Part shown: positions 1 through 11,698 of the stretch, piece by piece
Layout: every line of letters begins with the position of its first letter
Numbering within the stretch: the stretch's first letter is position 1
Source: Sabellastarte sp. h YS-2021
Lineage: Eukaryota; Annelida; Polychaeta; Sabellida; Sabellidae
Length of the DNA stretch: 64,000 nt
Assembly (NCBI GenBank): GCA_964017235.1
Contig: OZ024935.1
Span: 31,165,596-31,229,595, forward strand
Direction of reading: 5' to 3'
The notes under the pieces: generated by a model
The model's database searches: none
Told to the model about the DNA's origin: nothing
The model's input: the letters and a program-made list of their open reading frames with translations, nothing else
Program-made: the position numbers and the translations under genes

Positions 1-429
1 ATCTATTGTGAACTTTTACTTGAGTAAGAATTTGCACTTCAACAAACTCTTGTTGATATTTAGATGTTGTTACGTTCCTTTAACCCAAGTCATTAAGACA
101 ACTGTTTAGACAATTCTTCATATTAGTTTACTTCTTAAGTGGTAATAAGCAACAGGGTCGATCATATTTAAAAAGGCAATTGCCATGTTGGAGATCAGGT
201 GCTGTTAAGGTTTTACTAGATTACATTTTAGGTCAAAATCATTGTTTCTGTTCACTAGCGCATTGCTTTTAAACTCTTTGTTAATCACATTCTCTTTGAG
301 AGTACTGTAATTTTCTTGGGGCCAATTTGACTTTGGTGCTTTATCTTGGGGGCCAATTTAATGGGCCTTATTTTGTAAAGCCAATTGCCCTTTAGTGAAT
401 AGATTCAAAGTGAAACATCTATGTAACAG

Positions 430-830
430 TGAAATACATAGGTTGATTATCAACTTAGTAACTTGATAAATCGAGATACCTAAGTCGATTAATCGAGCTA
501 GTATGTAGCATAGTAAGTGCATTTATCGAGATACTAACTTGATAAATTGAGATAGCTTAGTCGATTTATCAAGTTAGACTCTCAATATATAGAGATAACT
601 AAGTCAATTTATATAGTTAGTAAGTCAATAAATCGAGATAGCTCAGTAGATTTATCGAGTTAGTATTTCGATTTATTGAGAATTACTTTAGTCGATTTAT
701 CGAGTTAGTAAGTCAATAAATTGAGATAGCTAACTTGATTTATCGAGATACTAAGTCGATAAATGGAGTAAGTGACTTAGTAAGTTGATAAACCAAGATA
801 TCTAAGTCTATTTATTGAGATAAAAATTTC
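430..830. repeat. Degenerate palindromic minisatellite
   Basis: About 400 bp of degenerate repeats built from GATAAATCGAGATA and its complement-like partner TAGTCGATTTATCGAGTTAG. Successive half-units are inverted, so several neighbouring pairs can form hairpins. An example is the block around 537-575, where AACTTGATAAATTGA faces TCGATTTATCAAGTT. Spacing is roughly 40-45 bp. No ORF overlaps it. Confidence 0.75.
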
Positions 831-1226
831 TCATGTTATCTCTTCTACTCTCCTGTACAAATACACTTATTACTAAGTTACACATCTTACACATTTCTGT
901 ATGAGTTATGATAGTTTCATGAATAAAATACCTTGTTCTAAAATTGTTTCTTGTAGTCTTGAATAGAATGGATAATCCCCTGCCATTATAGGTATGATAT
1001 TTACTTTATAACCAATGTCTGTTAGAAGTGACCTCCAATGTGTTTTTGTCACTCTCAAGCCTTCTTTTGAGTATTCTCCATAAGTGGGTTTTCCTTTTGA
1101 CTTTGGTTTTTAATCCAACAAAATTCAAGAATAAGTCTGTTAATTTTCTTGCAATACAGCATTTGGTACTGAATTAGAATGGTAAAAATTTTTTCATATT
1201 CTTGTTCATGTTGAAAATGTTAAAAT
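831..1226. other. AT-rich sequence without recognised features
   Basis: No coding potential, RNA gene or clear repeat is seen between the minisatellite and the LINE. Part of it may be LINE 5' sequence, because no exact 5' boundary of the LINE is visible. Confidence 0.5.
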
Positions 1227-2336
1227 TTGGCCAATGGAAGAGGGCTAATGTTGTTACTATTATTGGTCGAAAATGGGTCCCTCAACTCTGGTCCACTTAC
1301 ACTGGGTGTATTGAATACCAGATCTGTAAAGAATAAGGGCCCTCTCCTTGCCGATATTGTAGCATCAAATGACCTTGACATTCTTTGTCTCACCGAAACA
1401 CATGTTCGTCCCTTTGATCTAAATAGCCTTTAACGATTCATTCCTCCTACTGATTACATATTTCCTCAAAGGCCTCGTCCGCTAGGTATCGGTGGCGGTG
1501 TTGGTTTTTTCATTAGATCATCCTACAGCCTACATAAATTGGAATCTTCTTTCTATCAGTAATTTGAGAACATGATGGTGTCTCTTGGGCTTCATGGCCG
1601 TTCATTGTTGCTTGCCTGTGTCTATCGCCGATCATGTACCTGCAATTTTCAGGAAGAATTTATGTCCTTTGTAAGTTTCTTGTCATCCATCAACTCCTCA
1701 TATCATATGTTTGGTGATTTCAACATCATGTCGATGTACTAGGCGGTGATGGTTATAAATTTATGACCTTTCTTGACTCATCTGATCTGCAATAGTTAAT
1801 CAACCTACCCATTTGCATGGTCACACACTAGATCTCATTCTTTCTCAAAATCAGGATACTATTGTTGATGTCAAAATTTGTGATTTTGTATCTGATCATG
1901 CATTAGTCAAATGCTCAATCGTCCTGCTTCATCAAGCTGCTCATACTAAAAATAAGGTTCAATACAGAAGGTACCACCGTATCAACATGTCAAATTTCCA
2001 CTCTGATCTTAAAAATACTTCCTTTGTCAAATCTCCTGCTAATGCTGTTGTAGACCTTTATGAGCAATATGTACATGACTTGGTGGATGTTCTCGACAAG
2101 CATGCACCACTGATATCTAGACTGAAAAAGAAAGATTCTGCAGATTGGGTGTCTGATTCGTATCAACATGCTAAGTCCCTTAGACGTCAATTTGAAAGAA
2201 CTTGGTGTAGGACCAAGAATCCACTGAACAGAAGTCGGCTTCATCACCAATTTGCTCGGTGTAATTCACTTGTTAACAAGGATAAGCTAGACTACTATAC
2301 TAAACTTATCTCTGATAATAGGCAAGACCCTAGAAA
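1227..2336 (+). pseudogene. LINE APE-type endonuclease, frameshifted
   Basis: This would nick target DNA to prime reverse transcription. The first open segment (1227-1433) contains 'LGVLNTRSVKNKG' followed by 'LDILCLTETHV', the start of the endonuclease fold with its conserved N and the E of 'LTET'. A second open segment (1813-2364) contains 'HTLDLIL' and 'SDHALVKCSI', the last endonuclease motif with its catalytic SDH. Between them the reading frame carries 'GDFN' remnants near 1715 but is interrupted by stops and a frame change. The later part of the second segment, including 'DKHAPL' near 2095-2112, is the linker to the RT. Identification as a LINE endonuclease is firm, and the copy cannot encode a working enzyme. 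Confidence 0.85.
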
Positions 2337-2339
2337 ACT

Positions 2340-4079
2340 ATGGCATGTGCTGCAAAAACCCTGAGTAGGGTCTCTGAAGTGACACTTTCACCTCACGAGT
2401 CTGACAAGACATTGGCTGACCAGTTTGCCTCCTTTTTCCATAATAAAATCAAGACAATTAGAGATACTTTCATCCCCTCTAACATTGAAAAGAAGGTTCA
2501 TCCTTCTTCTGATCCTCCAAATATTACTGCCTTTACAGAAGTTCATCAAGACACAGTCAATAAAATCATCAGAAACTCGCCTACCAAATCCTGCCTGTTG
2601 GATCCTTGGCCTACATTTCTCATCAAACAGTGTAGTGACATACTCTTACCATCAATTACAAAGTTGGTTAACTGCCTACTTATAGAGGGTTGCGTCCCTT
2701 ATGGTTTCAAACCTGCTGAAGATAGTCCTCTTATTAAAAAGGCTACTCTTCCTGCAGATGATTTTAAGAACTATTGTCCTGTATCTGGCCTTAGTTTCAT
2801 ATCTAAATTGGTTGAAAAAGTGGTTGCTAAGCAACTGTTAGAACATATTCATGTCCATACCTTAGACAATCCAAATCAATCGGCATATAAAACAAGTTAC
2901 TCAACTGAGACAGCTCTTCTTTTTATTAAAAATGAAGTTCACCTATCTTTGTTAATCAATTGATCATTCCACCCTTCTTCATTGTCTTCAGATCTGGTTT
3001 GGAATTGGTGGTTCTGTTCTGAAATGGTTCACTTCCTACCCATCTGAGCGCTATCAGTCAATAAAAAGTGGTTCTACTCTCTCTGATCTTTGTAAACTCC
3101 TGTTTGGTGTGCCCAAAGGCTCTGTATTGGGTCCTTTATTATATTCTCTGCATACAACAACCTTAGTTTGGTTATTGGTAAACACAAAGGAGTAAAGTTT
3201 CATTGTTATGCAGATGACACTCAAGTCTATATCCATCTATCCCAGAAGAATTCATCTGCTGCCTTCAAAAAGTTGAACAGGTGCCTGGAAGATATAAAGG
3301 AGTAGATGTCAGCCAGGAAACTCAAACTTAATCCAGATAAAACTGACTTTATTGTATTTGGTTCAAAAAGACTAAGGGACAAATTGAAAGCATATTTTCC
3401 ATCTACCATCTTGGGTAGTCTTCTCTGCCCTGCTAAGTCAGTCAAGAATCTGGGTGTGTGGTTCGATTTTGATTTTTCCTTGTCCAAATGTGTTCACAAT
3501 GTCTGCAAAAGTTGTTTTGTGCAACTCCGTGATTTTAGACATGTCAGGCGGTTTCTTACATATGATGTTTCTGTACTTGTGGCCAATGTTCCTGTTCGTA
3601 GTCAGTTGGATTACTGTAACTCACTTTTCAGGAGTCTCTCTAAGTTCAATCTTCGTAAATTACAGTACATCCAAAACAATACAGCTAGAATTATATCAAA
3701 TACCAGTAGATACACTAGCATAACCCATGTTCTTAAGAAACTGCACTGGCTTCTTGTTGAACATCACTCAGTCTTTAAAATAGCCACCCTTGTTTATAAG
3801 TTTCTCACACTGGTTTTCCCAAGTATTTTGCTCCATACATTTCTTCCTACAGCAGTTCCTACAGTACCAGGCGCAGTCAGAGTGGTGGTAATTTCCTTGT
3901 CGTTCCCAAGTTTTAACCCCCAGTCCATAAATCCATCAAACAGTCTGGTTATAGTTTTGCTTTTGATGCTCCCACTGTTTGGAATGCTCTTCCTGAGGAG
4001 ATTCGTGCGCCCCCCTCTCTTGCCTCCTTCAGAAAACGCCTCAAAACCTACCTTTACACCAAGGCATACCCTTACTTAG
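2340..4079 (+). pseudogene. LINE reverse transcriptase, missing motif A region
   Basis: The enzyme copies LINE RNA at the nicked target. N-terminal RT motifs are present ('DFKNYCPVSGLSFISKLVEK', then 'NQSAYKTSYSTETALL' near 2871-2920). After about 2960 the sequence jumps to 'DHS..LH' and 'FGIGGSVLKWF', so the stretch that should carry motif A (the LDLSAAFDT-type aspartate) is deleted and the frame changes. 'GVPKGSVLGPLL' follows near 3100. The catalytic YADD box is intact at 3207-3218. From 3306 one frame runs to 4079 through 'KLKLNPDKTDFIVFG', 'LDYCNSLF' and 'HVLKKLHWLLVEH'. The result is a clear but inactive RT. Confidence 0.87.
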
Positions 4080-4639
4080 TCTTACTTAGATGTTCTCTGT
4101 GGTGCTTGGACTCTTCTCTGTCCCTGGGTATTGAAATTGGTTAACTGTTTTTGTTTTGTTGCACCTTAGAGTCTCCTTTGAATAGGGTAGATTAAGCGTT
4201 ATAAAAGTCCAATTAGAATTAGAATTACTGGCCAAAATATGAACAGATGGATCAGTTTAGGTAAGAACAAAGTTTTGATCAGTGTTGTCTTACCAAAGGG
4301 AGTCAATAATCTATCTTTCAAATTCCCTATTTTCAATTTTTGTGCAATGTCTCCGTTAAATTAATGTATGTATGAAATATCCTTCAAAGTAGTAGAAAAA
4401 TGAAGTCTTAACATGGAAAAATCGGTATTGCCCCAATTCAAGCTTAAATTTTACATCCTATTTGTTCTTACAAAAAGGTTTTCAACCTGTCCAAATAACT
4501 TTTGTTTTTTTTCCTTTTTCTTTTTTAGTCCTGAATATTCTCCGAAAATTTCAAAAGTAAAAGTGCAAAAATTCTAGAGAGTGTTTTGATACATCAATGA
4601 TAAGATATATGTTTGATTTTTATTTTGGTCCAGTGCCTT

Positions 4640-5760
4640 TTTATCAGCCTGGAAAGGTCAAAATGGCAAAATCTGCTACAATGGGCGTGTGAGGCTCATA
4701 CTGTTGTGGCCCAGAGTGGGTTTCCTAATTATCAATCAAGTAAGATAAAAGTTCGAACTGTATTGAAAAATTTAAAATTAAAGGACACTTTGTGGAAATT
4801 TTAAGGACCAGCTTCCTCCTTTATTACTTAGAGTATGGTTTTCCTTTGTGTGTGAGTAAGATTTTGTATATAAACAGGTATTTCAAAATCATCGGTGAGA
4901 ACCCCTTGGATATTGATGCTTATTTTGCCATAGAACTTCAACTAATTGCCATTGTGGGCCCCAGTAATGATTCCCCTGATTTCACCTGTATTATCTAGGC
5001 CAAAACCAAATGACATATGTCATGTGATTGTCAATGTAAGTCCCCCCTATGGTGGATCAGTCATTGACTTAATTGAGAATGATTGGTGTGATAGCATGCC
5101 ATAAAAACTTAAGTATCCATCTGTAGACAATATTTTGGAAGCTGTGTATGATCTGCGTCATGATGTATTACTGTCAAAATATACATTAGCAGATCCTTCA
5201 GGAATTTAAGTATTGACCCAATGGACCTTTTAGCCCTTACATTTAGATATAAGCATGCTACTGGTCATTGAAATGGGCAGTTCCATCTGTCAACACACTA
5301 CAGATGTATTGCATCATGTCATGACATCAGGACATTAGCTATATAGATGACGCCATACATATGCACAAGCATCAGAAAGTTAACACCGAATTTGAGACTC
5401 TAATGTCTGTATTTGAGTTCCTAAGTATACCGGTTAATCCTAAAAAGGTAGTTTCGCCAAGCAGATCCCTTCTATTGTTATTGATAAAGACTTGGACCTT
5501 CAACAACTTTGTATTCCACAGGAAAAAAAGACTGGAAATCCTTGATATGTGCCGCTCGTTTGTAAATAAAAATATGTTTCCAAAACACAGTTGCAGAGTC
5601 TCTTAGGCAACATGCTCTCCATCCACAGATGTGTATCTCCTACAAGGAAATGTTTTAATAGGTTAGGAATGCTACCACCTGTCTTAAATTAGATTCAGAA
5701 TAAAAAAAGACATTTTCTTTTTTTAACCTTTCTAGCAGATTTTAATGGAAAAGTTATTTT
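4640..5760 (+). pseudogene. Decayed reverse transcriptase of a DIRS/Ngaro-type element
   Basis: Joined across many stops and frame changes, this stretch follows the order of the better RT copies at 51.3-52.9 kb and 57-59 kb. It has 'LEYGFPLCVSK' (about 4828-4860), then 'DAYFAIELQLIAIVGP', 'HVIVNVSPPYGGSV' (about 5019-5060) and 'KLKYPSVDNILEAVYDL' (about 5107-5155). It ends with 'KTQLQSLLGNMLSIHRCV' (about 5583-5630), matching the 'TKRQLQSLLGxLLYVxKCV' block that joins RT to RNase H. No tyrosine recombinase is seen downstream, so this is a truncated and much older copy. The assignment rests on motif order only. Confidence 0.72.
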
Positions 5761-7287
5761 TGGGATTTTTAGGCCTACATTGGTATTTGTAGATTATTGA
5801 ATATGACCCCTTCTTCCAAACTATTTGATCCTACCTGTAATTTTTTACATAGTGATGTATCTTTAGTGCTCGTGGGTCCCATTTTATAGTTAAGCGGCCT
5901 AAGGCTTTACAAGGTTCAAACAAGTATCAGATTATCTAAATCCCATTCCTCCATTCTTCCCCCTTTGCCTTGTTGTGGCCCTGAATTTTCTCCCTTCCAC
6001 TGTTAAACCTCCTGCACCCCCTTTTCCTCCTCTTCTAGATCCTTCCCCATTTTGGTTCCTATGATCAGCTCAACCCTCTCCAAACTCCTGGCTTCTGTGA
6101 ACTTGATCCAGCATACTATGGGTTCCATGTCTTTTATAGTTCTGCTGTGTCATGGACAGTTGATAATAATCTTCCTCTCCAAAATCTTGATACCCATGGT
6201 GGTGGCCTTCCGGTGTGTTACATATATGGGCACTGTGCCAGTGCATTGCTTAATCTAAGCTTTATGTCTACATATTACCATATAAGATAATTGGGTTAGT
6301 GATTCTTTTTATGTGTTATGAGGCTTATTGATATATTTATAGACTGGTGGAATCCCTCTGGTCTAACCTCAGTGATTCTATTAATATATTTGGGTAACCC
6401 TATTGGCTACCTGTAGGTTCTAGAACTTCCTTGGTGAATCTGGTAAAAGGTGTTAAATTTAAGTTAGTTCTATAACTGTCTGGAAGTTTTTATGCTTGTA
6501 TATAAGCACTGTACACCTGGCCACAGATGAACATAGTGTTCGCTGGCTATACAAAAGGCTAACTGTGTCTTAGAGCTACATTGTACTATCAACTGGATAT
6601 ATACTTTTTGTGTACTTTGTGGACTATTACTGGCGCGACCTGGATACAGTGTCTGGATAGATTTGCTGTACTTTGGATACTTTTTTGTCTGCACACAGTG
6701 TGTTGTTCTACCAGAGAGTGGATTTATTGCAGTTGGGACATTGTCCATAACTTGAAGCGGACAGTACAGTTGTGCAGCCTCTCTGAATATTTCTATACAG
6801 ACATTTGGTGTGATTGGATATGAAAATCATCACAGGATAAGGACATTTTGTATTATCGGATATTGAACAGATTATAGGATACGGGTATCTGTGTTAGTGG
6901 ACATTGGACGGATTACAGGACACATCACAGGACAGATTGATGGATGCAGTGGACAAACTTAACTGTCAGTTACAGTGGCAGGGTCAGATTGGTTTCATTG
7001 TTGTATCATTGTATGTACTATTGAGAGCATACCAATTGACTGTAATCAATATTTTAAATTTTTAAATGAATTTGTTAGTTAAACTTTTTGTCTTTTCCTG
7101 TTGCAACTTAAGTTTTATTATTACAAGTTGTTTTTAGTTTTTTATCACTATAGTACGTTTATACTTGCTTTTATAGATTTTTGGTTCCCTCTACTAAAGC
7201 TTTTCAGACCCTCTGTACAGATGCGAGAGGTTGCAATTATCTCACAGGGACTATACACAATTACTGTACAAAAACGAAAATAATACA
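5761..7287. other. No recognised gene; one unexplained open frame
   Basis: Mostly unassigned sequence. A frame on the plus strand, 6039-6290, is open for 83 codons without an ATG at its start and reads like a normal protein segment ('GFCELDPAYYGFHVFYSS', 'GGGLPVCYIYGHCASALL'). It does not match any family I recognise and may be an exon or a transposon fragment. 6480-6990 holds loosely repeated GGACA/GGATA motifs. Confidence 0.4.
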
Positions 7288-7290
7288 TTA

Positions 7291-7314
7291 TAGCCAGGTC
7301 ACACTGTGGCGATG
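7291..7314 (+). repeat. Left terminal inverted repeat of Harbinger-1
   Basis: TAGCCAGGTCACACTGTGGC followed by GATG; it pairs with the complement of 11672-11695. A weaker inner match (TGGCGAATATG) extends the similarity. TTA precedes it. Confidence 0.9.
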
Positions 7315-7798
7315 TTTAATGGCGAATATGCGTGATCCTGATATTCTTCCCTGTTCTTACCTGGTTCTTGGTCCATCTTCACTGTTCTCCACCATTCCCC
7401 GTGGATGATCATCTGGCTAAGACAGTTTCAAACTATTCAAAACTATTGCTCCCCCCCCTTTTGACCAGTTCTTTACAATTCTCCACAGATGGTGGTGGTT
7501 TTGTCAAATTCGTTGGCCATTTTGTTGCTTCTCGGTAGGCTTCTTTATTGTCCTTCACTGTTCTTCAATTTTCCTTTGAAGATTGTCATGTGAAAGATGA
7601 AGAATATGCAATGATATTCACATATGCCACATATGAAGAATATGCCACGAACCCGCAGAGATATTCGGCACCATTCTCAGCCAGTGTGCAGCAAACATCT
7701 GAGTAGATCGTCGCTGACTGGCAAACTGGCTATGCACTGGAAGAACTGGCTACCAATCAGCTGTGATATTCATGGCCTACATCGAACTGGCTGGAGAG

Positions 7799-7807
7799 TA
7801 TAAAAAG
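7799..7807 (+). promoter_or_regulatory. TATA box of the Harbinger-1 partner gene
   Basis: TATAAAAAG lies about 160 bp upstream of the partner coding remnants. All three full-length Harbingers here have a TATA-like box at an equivalent place. Function is inferred. Confidence 0.5.
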
Positions 7808-7959
7808 AGGGCCCCACGAACAATTTGCATCACTTGCTAATTTTTCTTCCATGCATTGACATCGACGAACTTTGGCTTAATTTTTGGAAATATTTCTGAA
7901 GAGACCTGAAATAGGAAAGAGAAAGACCACCATTCAGCCTCACAGTGAAGAAGTAGATC

Positions 7960-8780
7960 AGCTTGAACAGCCTGAATAGCCAGATGAATTGCCTGCACAC
8001 AAGCCTCAGACCCCGGGGATACAGCCACCCAGGCCACCCAGCCAGAGGACACGGAGCAGTTGGAGGAGGCCACCCAAGGCCCACACCTTTCCACAGATTT
8101 GTGTCCCATCAGACGAGCCTGTGGAGTCAGGATACCTGGGTGAACCCAGAGTTTGTAGCACCCCTCCTCCAGGTATTAGCCTCTCCACAACAACAGCCAG
8201 GTGGATCACCAGGAGAAGCATTAGTCCTGAGTCTGAGCTCCTGGACAAGATGTGTGAACAAAGTGACAACATGGAGGCTCAGACCAATGCCAGGACTGCT
8301 TGGGCTGGCTGAATATCCAGTGCCATAGGGGGATCCATGAGGGCATCTGGCCAAGCTACCAGATGAAGAGTAAGGACCTCCGGAACCAGACCCTCATGGA
8401 GTCCAAGCTGCTGGCACAGAGGGACGTGCAGAGGCAGAAGCTGGACAAAGAGAAGATACTTAATGACAGGCAGAAGCAACTGAACAACAGGCAGAAGCAG
8501 TTGGACAGCATGCAGCAGTAGATAAAGCTTCAGCAGCAGCAGCAGCTACAGCAGCAACAACTTCTCTTCCAGCCACAATAGCAGTCCTCTATTAGACAGA
8601 TGCCTCCTCCACCCACACCAGGACCTGTAACTGTGGCTTTCAACTCCAGTTCCCTAAGCTTCAGACAACAAGGGTCAGACCACTGTAATTTTTCAGACTC
8701 TATCGGCACCCAGTACTTTTGGACAGTCAGCAGGATCAACATCTGGTAGCTCAGGCACCAAGTTTGTCATCACAGACACT
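7960..8780 (+). pseudogene. Harbinger-1 partner protein (Gln-rich coiled coil), broken
   Basis: In Harbingers a second protein, usually Myb/SANT- or MADF-like, binds DNA and helps the transposase act in the nucleus. Here only the later part can be read. It has a Pro-rich stretch (about 7989-8110), then 'NMEAQTNARTAWAGW' (about 8269-8310) and a long helical region rich in Q and K ('QRDVQRQKLDKEKI', 8300-8520). A poly-Gln tract coded by CAG/CAA (about 8530-8570) and a Pro/Ser tail follow. Several frame changes and stops, for example TAG at 8518-8520, break it. No DNA-binding domain is recognisable, so the assignment comes mainly from position opposite the transposase and from composition. Confidence 0.6.
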
Positions 8781-8924
8781 GAAGGAAGGATAATAGGACT
8801 CTTTGATCTTAATTTGTCTGCTTAATTTGCTGGTATTTCCAATGTGCCTTCAATATCCATGGCACCTATGACTTTGATTAATCAGGATGATTCTCAAATT
8901 TCTTAAATTTTTGGCTTAAAAGTA

Positions 8925-9190
8925 GTCTTGTGACATGTTAAAACTCATTTTGTGACATATGAAAAGTAATTTAGTGACATGTGAAAAGTAATTTTGTATA
9001 AGTCTAAAGTAATCATGTAATAGTTTTAAATAATTTTGTAATACTCTTACAATAACTTTGTCACAGTCTGAAAATAATTTTATAACAGTCTTAAAATAAT
9101 TTTATTATAGTCTCAACATGTGACAGTGACAGTCTTGAAATAATTTTGTCAAAATTTAAAAATAATTTTCTGAGAGGTGTAAAAACATTT
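8925..9190. repeat. Degenerate ~30-bp tandem repeat in Harbinger-1
   Basis: Variants of GTGACATGTGAAAAGTAATTTT and ACAGTCTTAAAATAATTTTA recur about every 30 bp. The array fills part of the gap between the two convergent genes. Confidence 0.65.
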
Positions 9191-9194
9191 TCTT

Positions 9195-9380
9195 AGAGGT
9201 TTGGGTGTAGTAAACCAAGTTTCACTTTATATTTTCAACCACTACTGTAAGTTCAACCTCCTGTGGTGTGTAGTAAACCAAGTTTCACTTTATATTTTAA
9301 ACTACTACTGTGAGTTCAGCCACCTATGGCGTGTAGTAAATCAAGTTTTATATTCTGTGAGTGCAAATGTCTGTGGCATG
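9195..9380. repeat. ~66-bp minisatellite, about 2.7 copies, in Harbinger-1
   Basis: The block TAGTAAACCAAGTTTCACTT recurs at about 9209 and 9268, with a shorter third copy at about 9335. It includes the shared phrase ACTACTGTRAGTTCA. It gives a repetitive ORF (9201-9383) that is not treated as a gene. Confidence 0.8.
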
Positions 9381-9383
9381 TAA

Positions 9384-10270
9384 TTGTTTATTTGCATATT
9401 GGGTAAAGTGATTCCAGGTGTCTCTGGTACTACATGGTGACATTATTGTGATATTATGCACAATTCCAGAATCAAATCCAGAAATGGATTACAAACAAAT
9501 TTTAGCAGGTGGCCAATGTTAAAATTTGCATATAGCCATTTCAGGATTTCATTATGCTCTTCATCCAAGGCAGTTTGTTTCGGCTGAATAGAGATAGGAG
9601 TTTTGACCTTTCAATGTCTTGACCTACAGTTTGGCTTTGACCTCGATTGAAGTCTGATCTCTGTAACCTATTTTGGCATGTGGTGGTTCAGTTGTTCAAG
9701 ATTTTGTGTGACCTGTTCAGGCTTTTGTTGGACCCTTTGCTTGTTTTGGTTTGTTCTGAACTTGACCTCTCTGACCTTGATAACAAGACAAGCCACAAAA
9801 TCAAATGTAATATCATCATAACTTTATTTTAACACACCAGAGCTGTAACTGTATTTCAAGTATATAATGCCCAATACACAAAGTAACACAGATAATGATG
9901 TAGCACTGAATAAGGAAATGACTGAAGATAATACAGTCATTGTCATATGTCAAAATAAAAATGTCCTTGGCCAATGTGAAAGTCTCAAATCATGTTCCTT
10001 TGCCATGTGTTGGCACCTACTGGAGCATTATAATATTGATACAAATATCAAATACAGCCTCTGTCTCTTGGCAACCTGTGTATCCCTATTGCCACCAGCC
10101 ACATCCTCCATGTCCTGCAAGCCAGCACCTTTCCTCCACTGTCTCAGATAACACTGTGGTTGTCATCTTCTTCATCTGCTATTGCCTGGTGGATTTCTGG
10201 ATACCTGGGTCTCATGATGTTGTGAAAGGTGCAATAGGTTAATACAATATAGGTAACAGTCTCTGGATTC
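9384..10270. other. Harbinger-1 interior without recognised gene
   Basis: Sequence between the minisatellite and the transposase 3' end. Open frames at 9867-10242 show no family features and are overlapped by the transposase 3' region. Nothing else is supported here. Confidence 0.5.
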
Positions 10271-10274
10271 TGAC

Positions 10275-11426
10275 TCATGGTAGTGAGAAGACAACCAAAT
10301 CTGTTGGCCTGATACCAAAGGCATTCTCCACCACCCTTCTGGCACTAGACAGTCTGTAGTCAGTCCTCTGACACAAAATGGCTTCATCAACCAGGTTCTC
10401 AGGGAGAAGGCATGAGAAAACCAATGAGAAAGTATGGCATATCACGGTCATCACCATGCAGTTGCTCTAATAAGATTCATTGAAGATCTGGGCATCAGAA
10501 CTGGAGCCATTGGTGCTAACATCCGCCCACAGAAACTTGTACTTGACACCCACCAGAGCCAGAAGTACGATGGAATGGAAGCTCTTGTAGTTGTAATAGA
10601 GGGAGTCACCATTCTTGGGACACCTGATTGCCACATGCTTGTCATCTCTGGCCCCCAGGGTGTGGTGGAAATTCCATCTGGAAGAAAATTTGGTTGCAAC
10701 CTGCTTCCAGGCATCACTGGTACGGGGACACTGCAGGACTTCGTCACCATATTCTGCAATGATGGCCTCACAAGTCTGTCATACAATGACTGAGATGGTG
10801 TTGTGTTCTACCCTGAAACAAAACATCAGACTGCTGTACTTCTCTCCAGTGGCCAAGAAACGGAGTGTGATGGCAAGTCTGAATCCAGGGTTGATGGACT
10901 CTCTGTACCATGTGTCATATTTCTCAATTCTGGGCTCCACCCTCTGCAAGACCTATCTGAACATGGCTGGGTCTATCCTGACAAAATTCCTGAATGTCAC
11001 CATATCCTTGGCCTTCAGCTTCCTCATCAAACGATCATAGCGACTAAAGTCCAGCCTCCTAGAGAGCCAGGGCTTCACCCAATTCCTCCTGGGCATTGCT
11101 CAATGCCTTTTCTGTCTGTCAACCAGTATCTGGGCCACCATAATTTGATTCTGTAGATTGCAATAATCTGAGTCTTTGTAGATCCATAGCCTTTGATGTA
11201 CTGTCCGACGTCCAATGAGAAATAAAAATGAATCCAGATGATCCGGAGGGTTTATATATGGATCTGCAGTGTTCCCGATTTGGTCGCTATATCTTCTCAG
11301 CATGTTCTTCCTCCTCGTCATGGGCTCGTCACAGCTTCCTTGACCCTCTACTATGTTCTTGGCTGAGTCCACGAATATCTCACCAGATTCACAGCAATTT
11401 GCATCACTTCGTAGGTACCTGTGCAA
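10275..11426 (-). pseudogene. Harbinger-1 transposase, a few stops
   Basis: A DDE transposase that would cut at the TIRs. One minus-strand frame can be followed from 11426 to 10275. 'MPRRNWVKPWLSRR' starts at 11096, the usual basic block before the fold, then 'FRNFVRIDPAMFR'. The DDE core follows: 'RWNFHHTLGARDDKHVAI' (first D), 'YYNYKSFHSIVLLALVGVKY', 'FLWADVSTNGSSSDAQIF' (second D) and '[10 protein letters not shown]' (catalytic E). Internal stops lie upstream of 11096 (11100-11102), after 'PAMFR' (about 10957) and before 'QTCEAI' (about 10790). All three acidic residues survive, but the stops should prevent a full product. 'GARDDKH' replaces the usual 'GALDGKH'. Confidence 0.87.
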
Positions 11427-11671
11427 AGTTCTTCACATATTCCTTGGTGTTCTTCAGACGAATAAGATATTCTCATCCAGGTGATGAGAATGTTGCAGCA
11501 GCATCGTCAACAAGGTGAAGATGATTGTAGCCCATGGTAGCAGGATCGCAGTAATTCTTCAAATTTTCAGATTTTGACCACGTGTCCACACTTTCCAGCC
11601 TTTTCTGTGGGGAACCACCACAATTTCAAAATCATATCAATTTTTCATATTCGCCAGTTTTATCGTAGCGG

Positions 11672-11695
11672 CATCGCCACAGTGTGACCTGGCCA
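11672..11695 (-). repeat. Right terminal inverted repeat of Harbinger-1
   Basis: CATCGCCACAGTGTGACCTG then GCCA; the complement of the left TIR apart from the second base. TTA follows at 11696-11698. Confidence 0.9.
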
Positions 11696-11698
11696 TTA

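Larger units (their letters stand above)
1227..4232 (+). mobile_element. CR1/L2-type non-LTR retrotransposon (LINE), broken copy
   Basis: About 3 kb carries, in order, an APE-type endonuclease, a reverse transcriptase and a short 3' tail ending in AATTAG repeats (4211-4229). Frames shift repeatedly and stops interrupt them, so the copy is dead. The order EN-RT, the 'LNxRSVxNK' endonuclease start, the 'KLNPDKT' segment and the microsatellite tail fit the CR1/L2/Daphne group; the exact clade cannot be set by eye. The same tail, in reverse, occurs at about 45207-45345. The element is shorter than a typical full-length CR1 or L2, so some 5' sequence is probably missing. Confidence 0.88.
7291..11695. 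mobile_element. Harbinger-1 (PIF/Harbinger DNA transposon)
   Basis: A 4.4 kb element bounded by inverted repeats that share GCCAGGTCACACTGTGGCGA, flanked by TTA on both sides (7288-7290 and 11696-11698), the standard PIF/Harbinger target duplication. It carries a coiled-coil, Gln-rich partner gene on the plus strand at the left and a DDE transposase on the minus strand at the right, so the two genes converge. Tandem repeats fill the space between them. Both genes are broken. Identification rests on TIRs, target duplication and the transposase motifs together. Confidence 0.88.

Noticed and set aside
10434..11040. Plus-strand ORFs of 119-141 codons
   Set aside because: They lie antisense to the Harbinger-1 transposase, which has clear DDE motifs on the minus strand.
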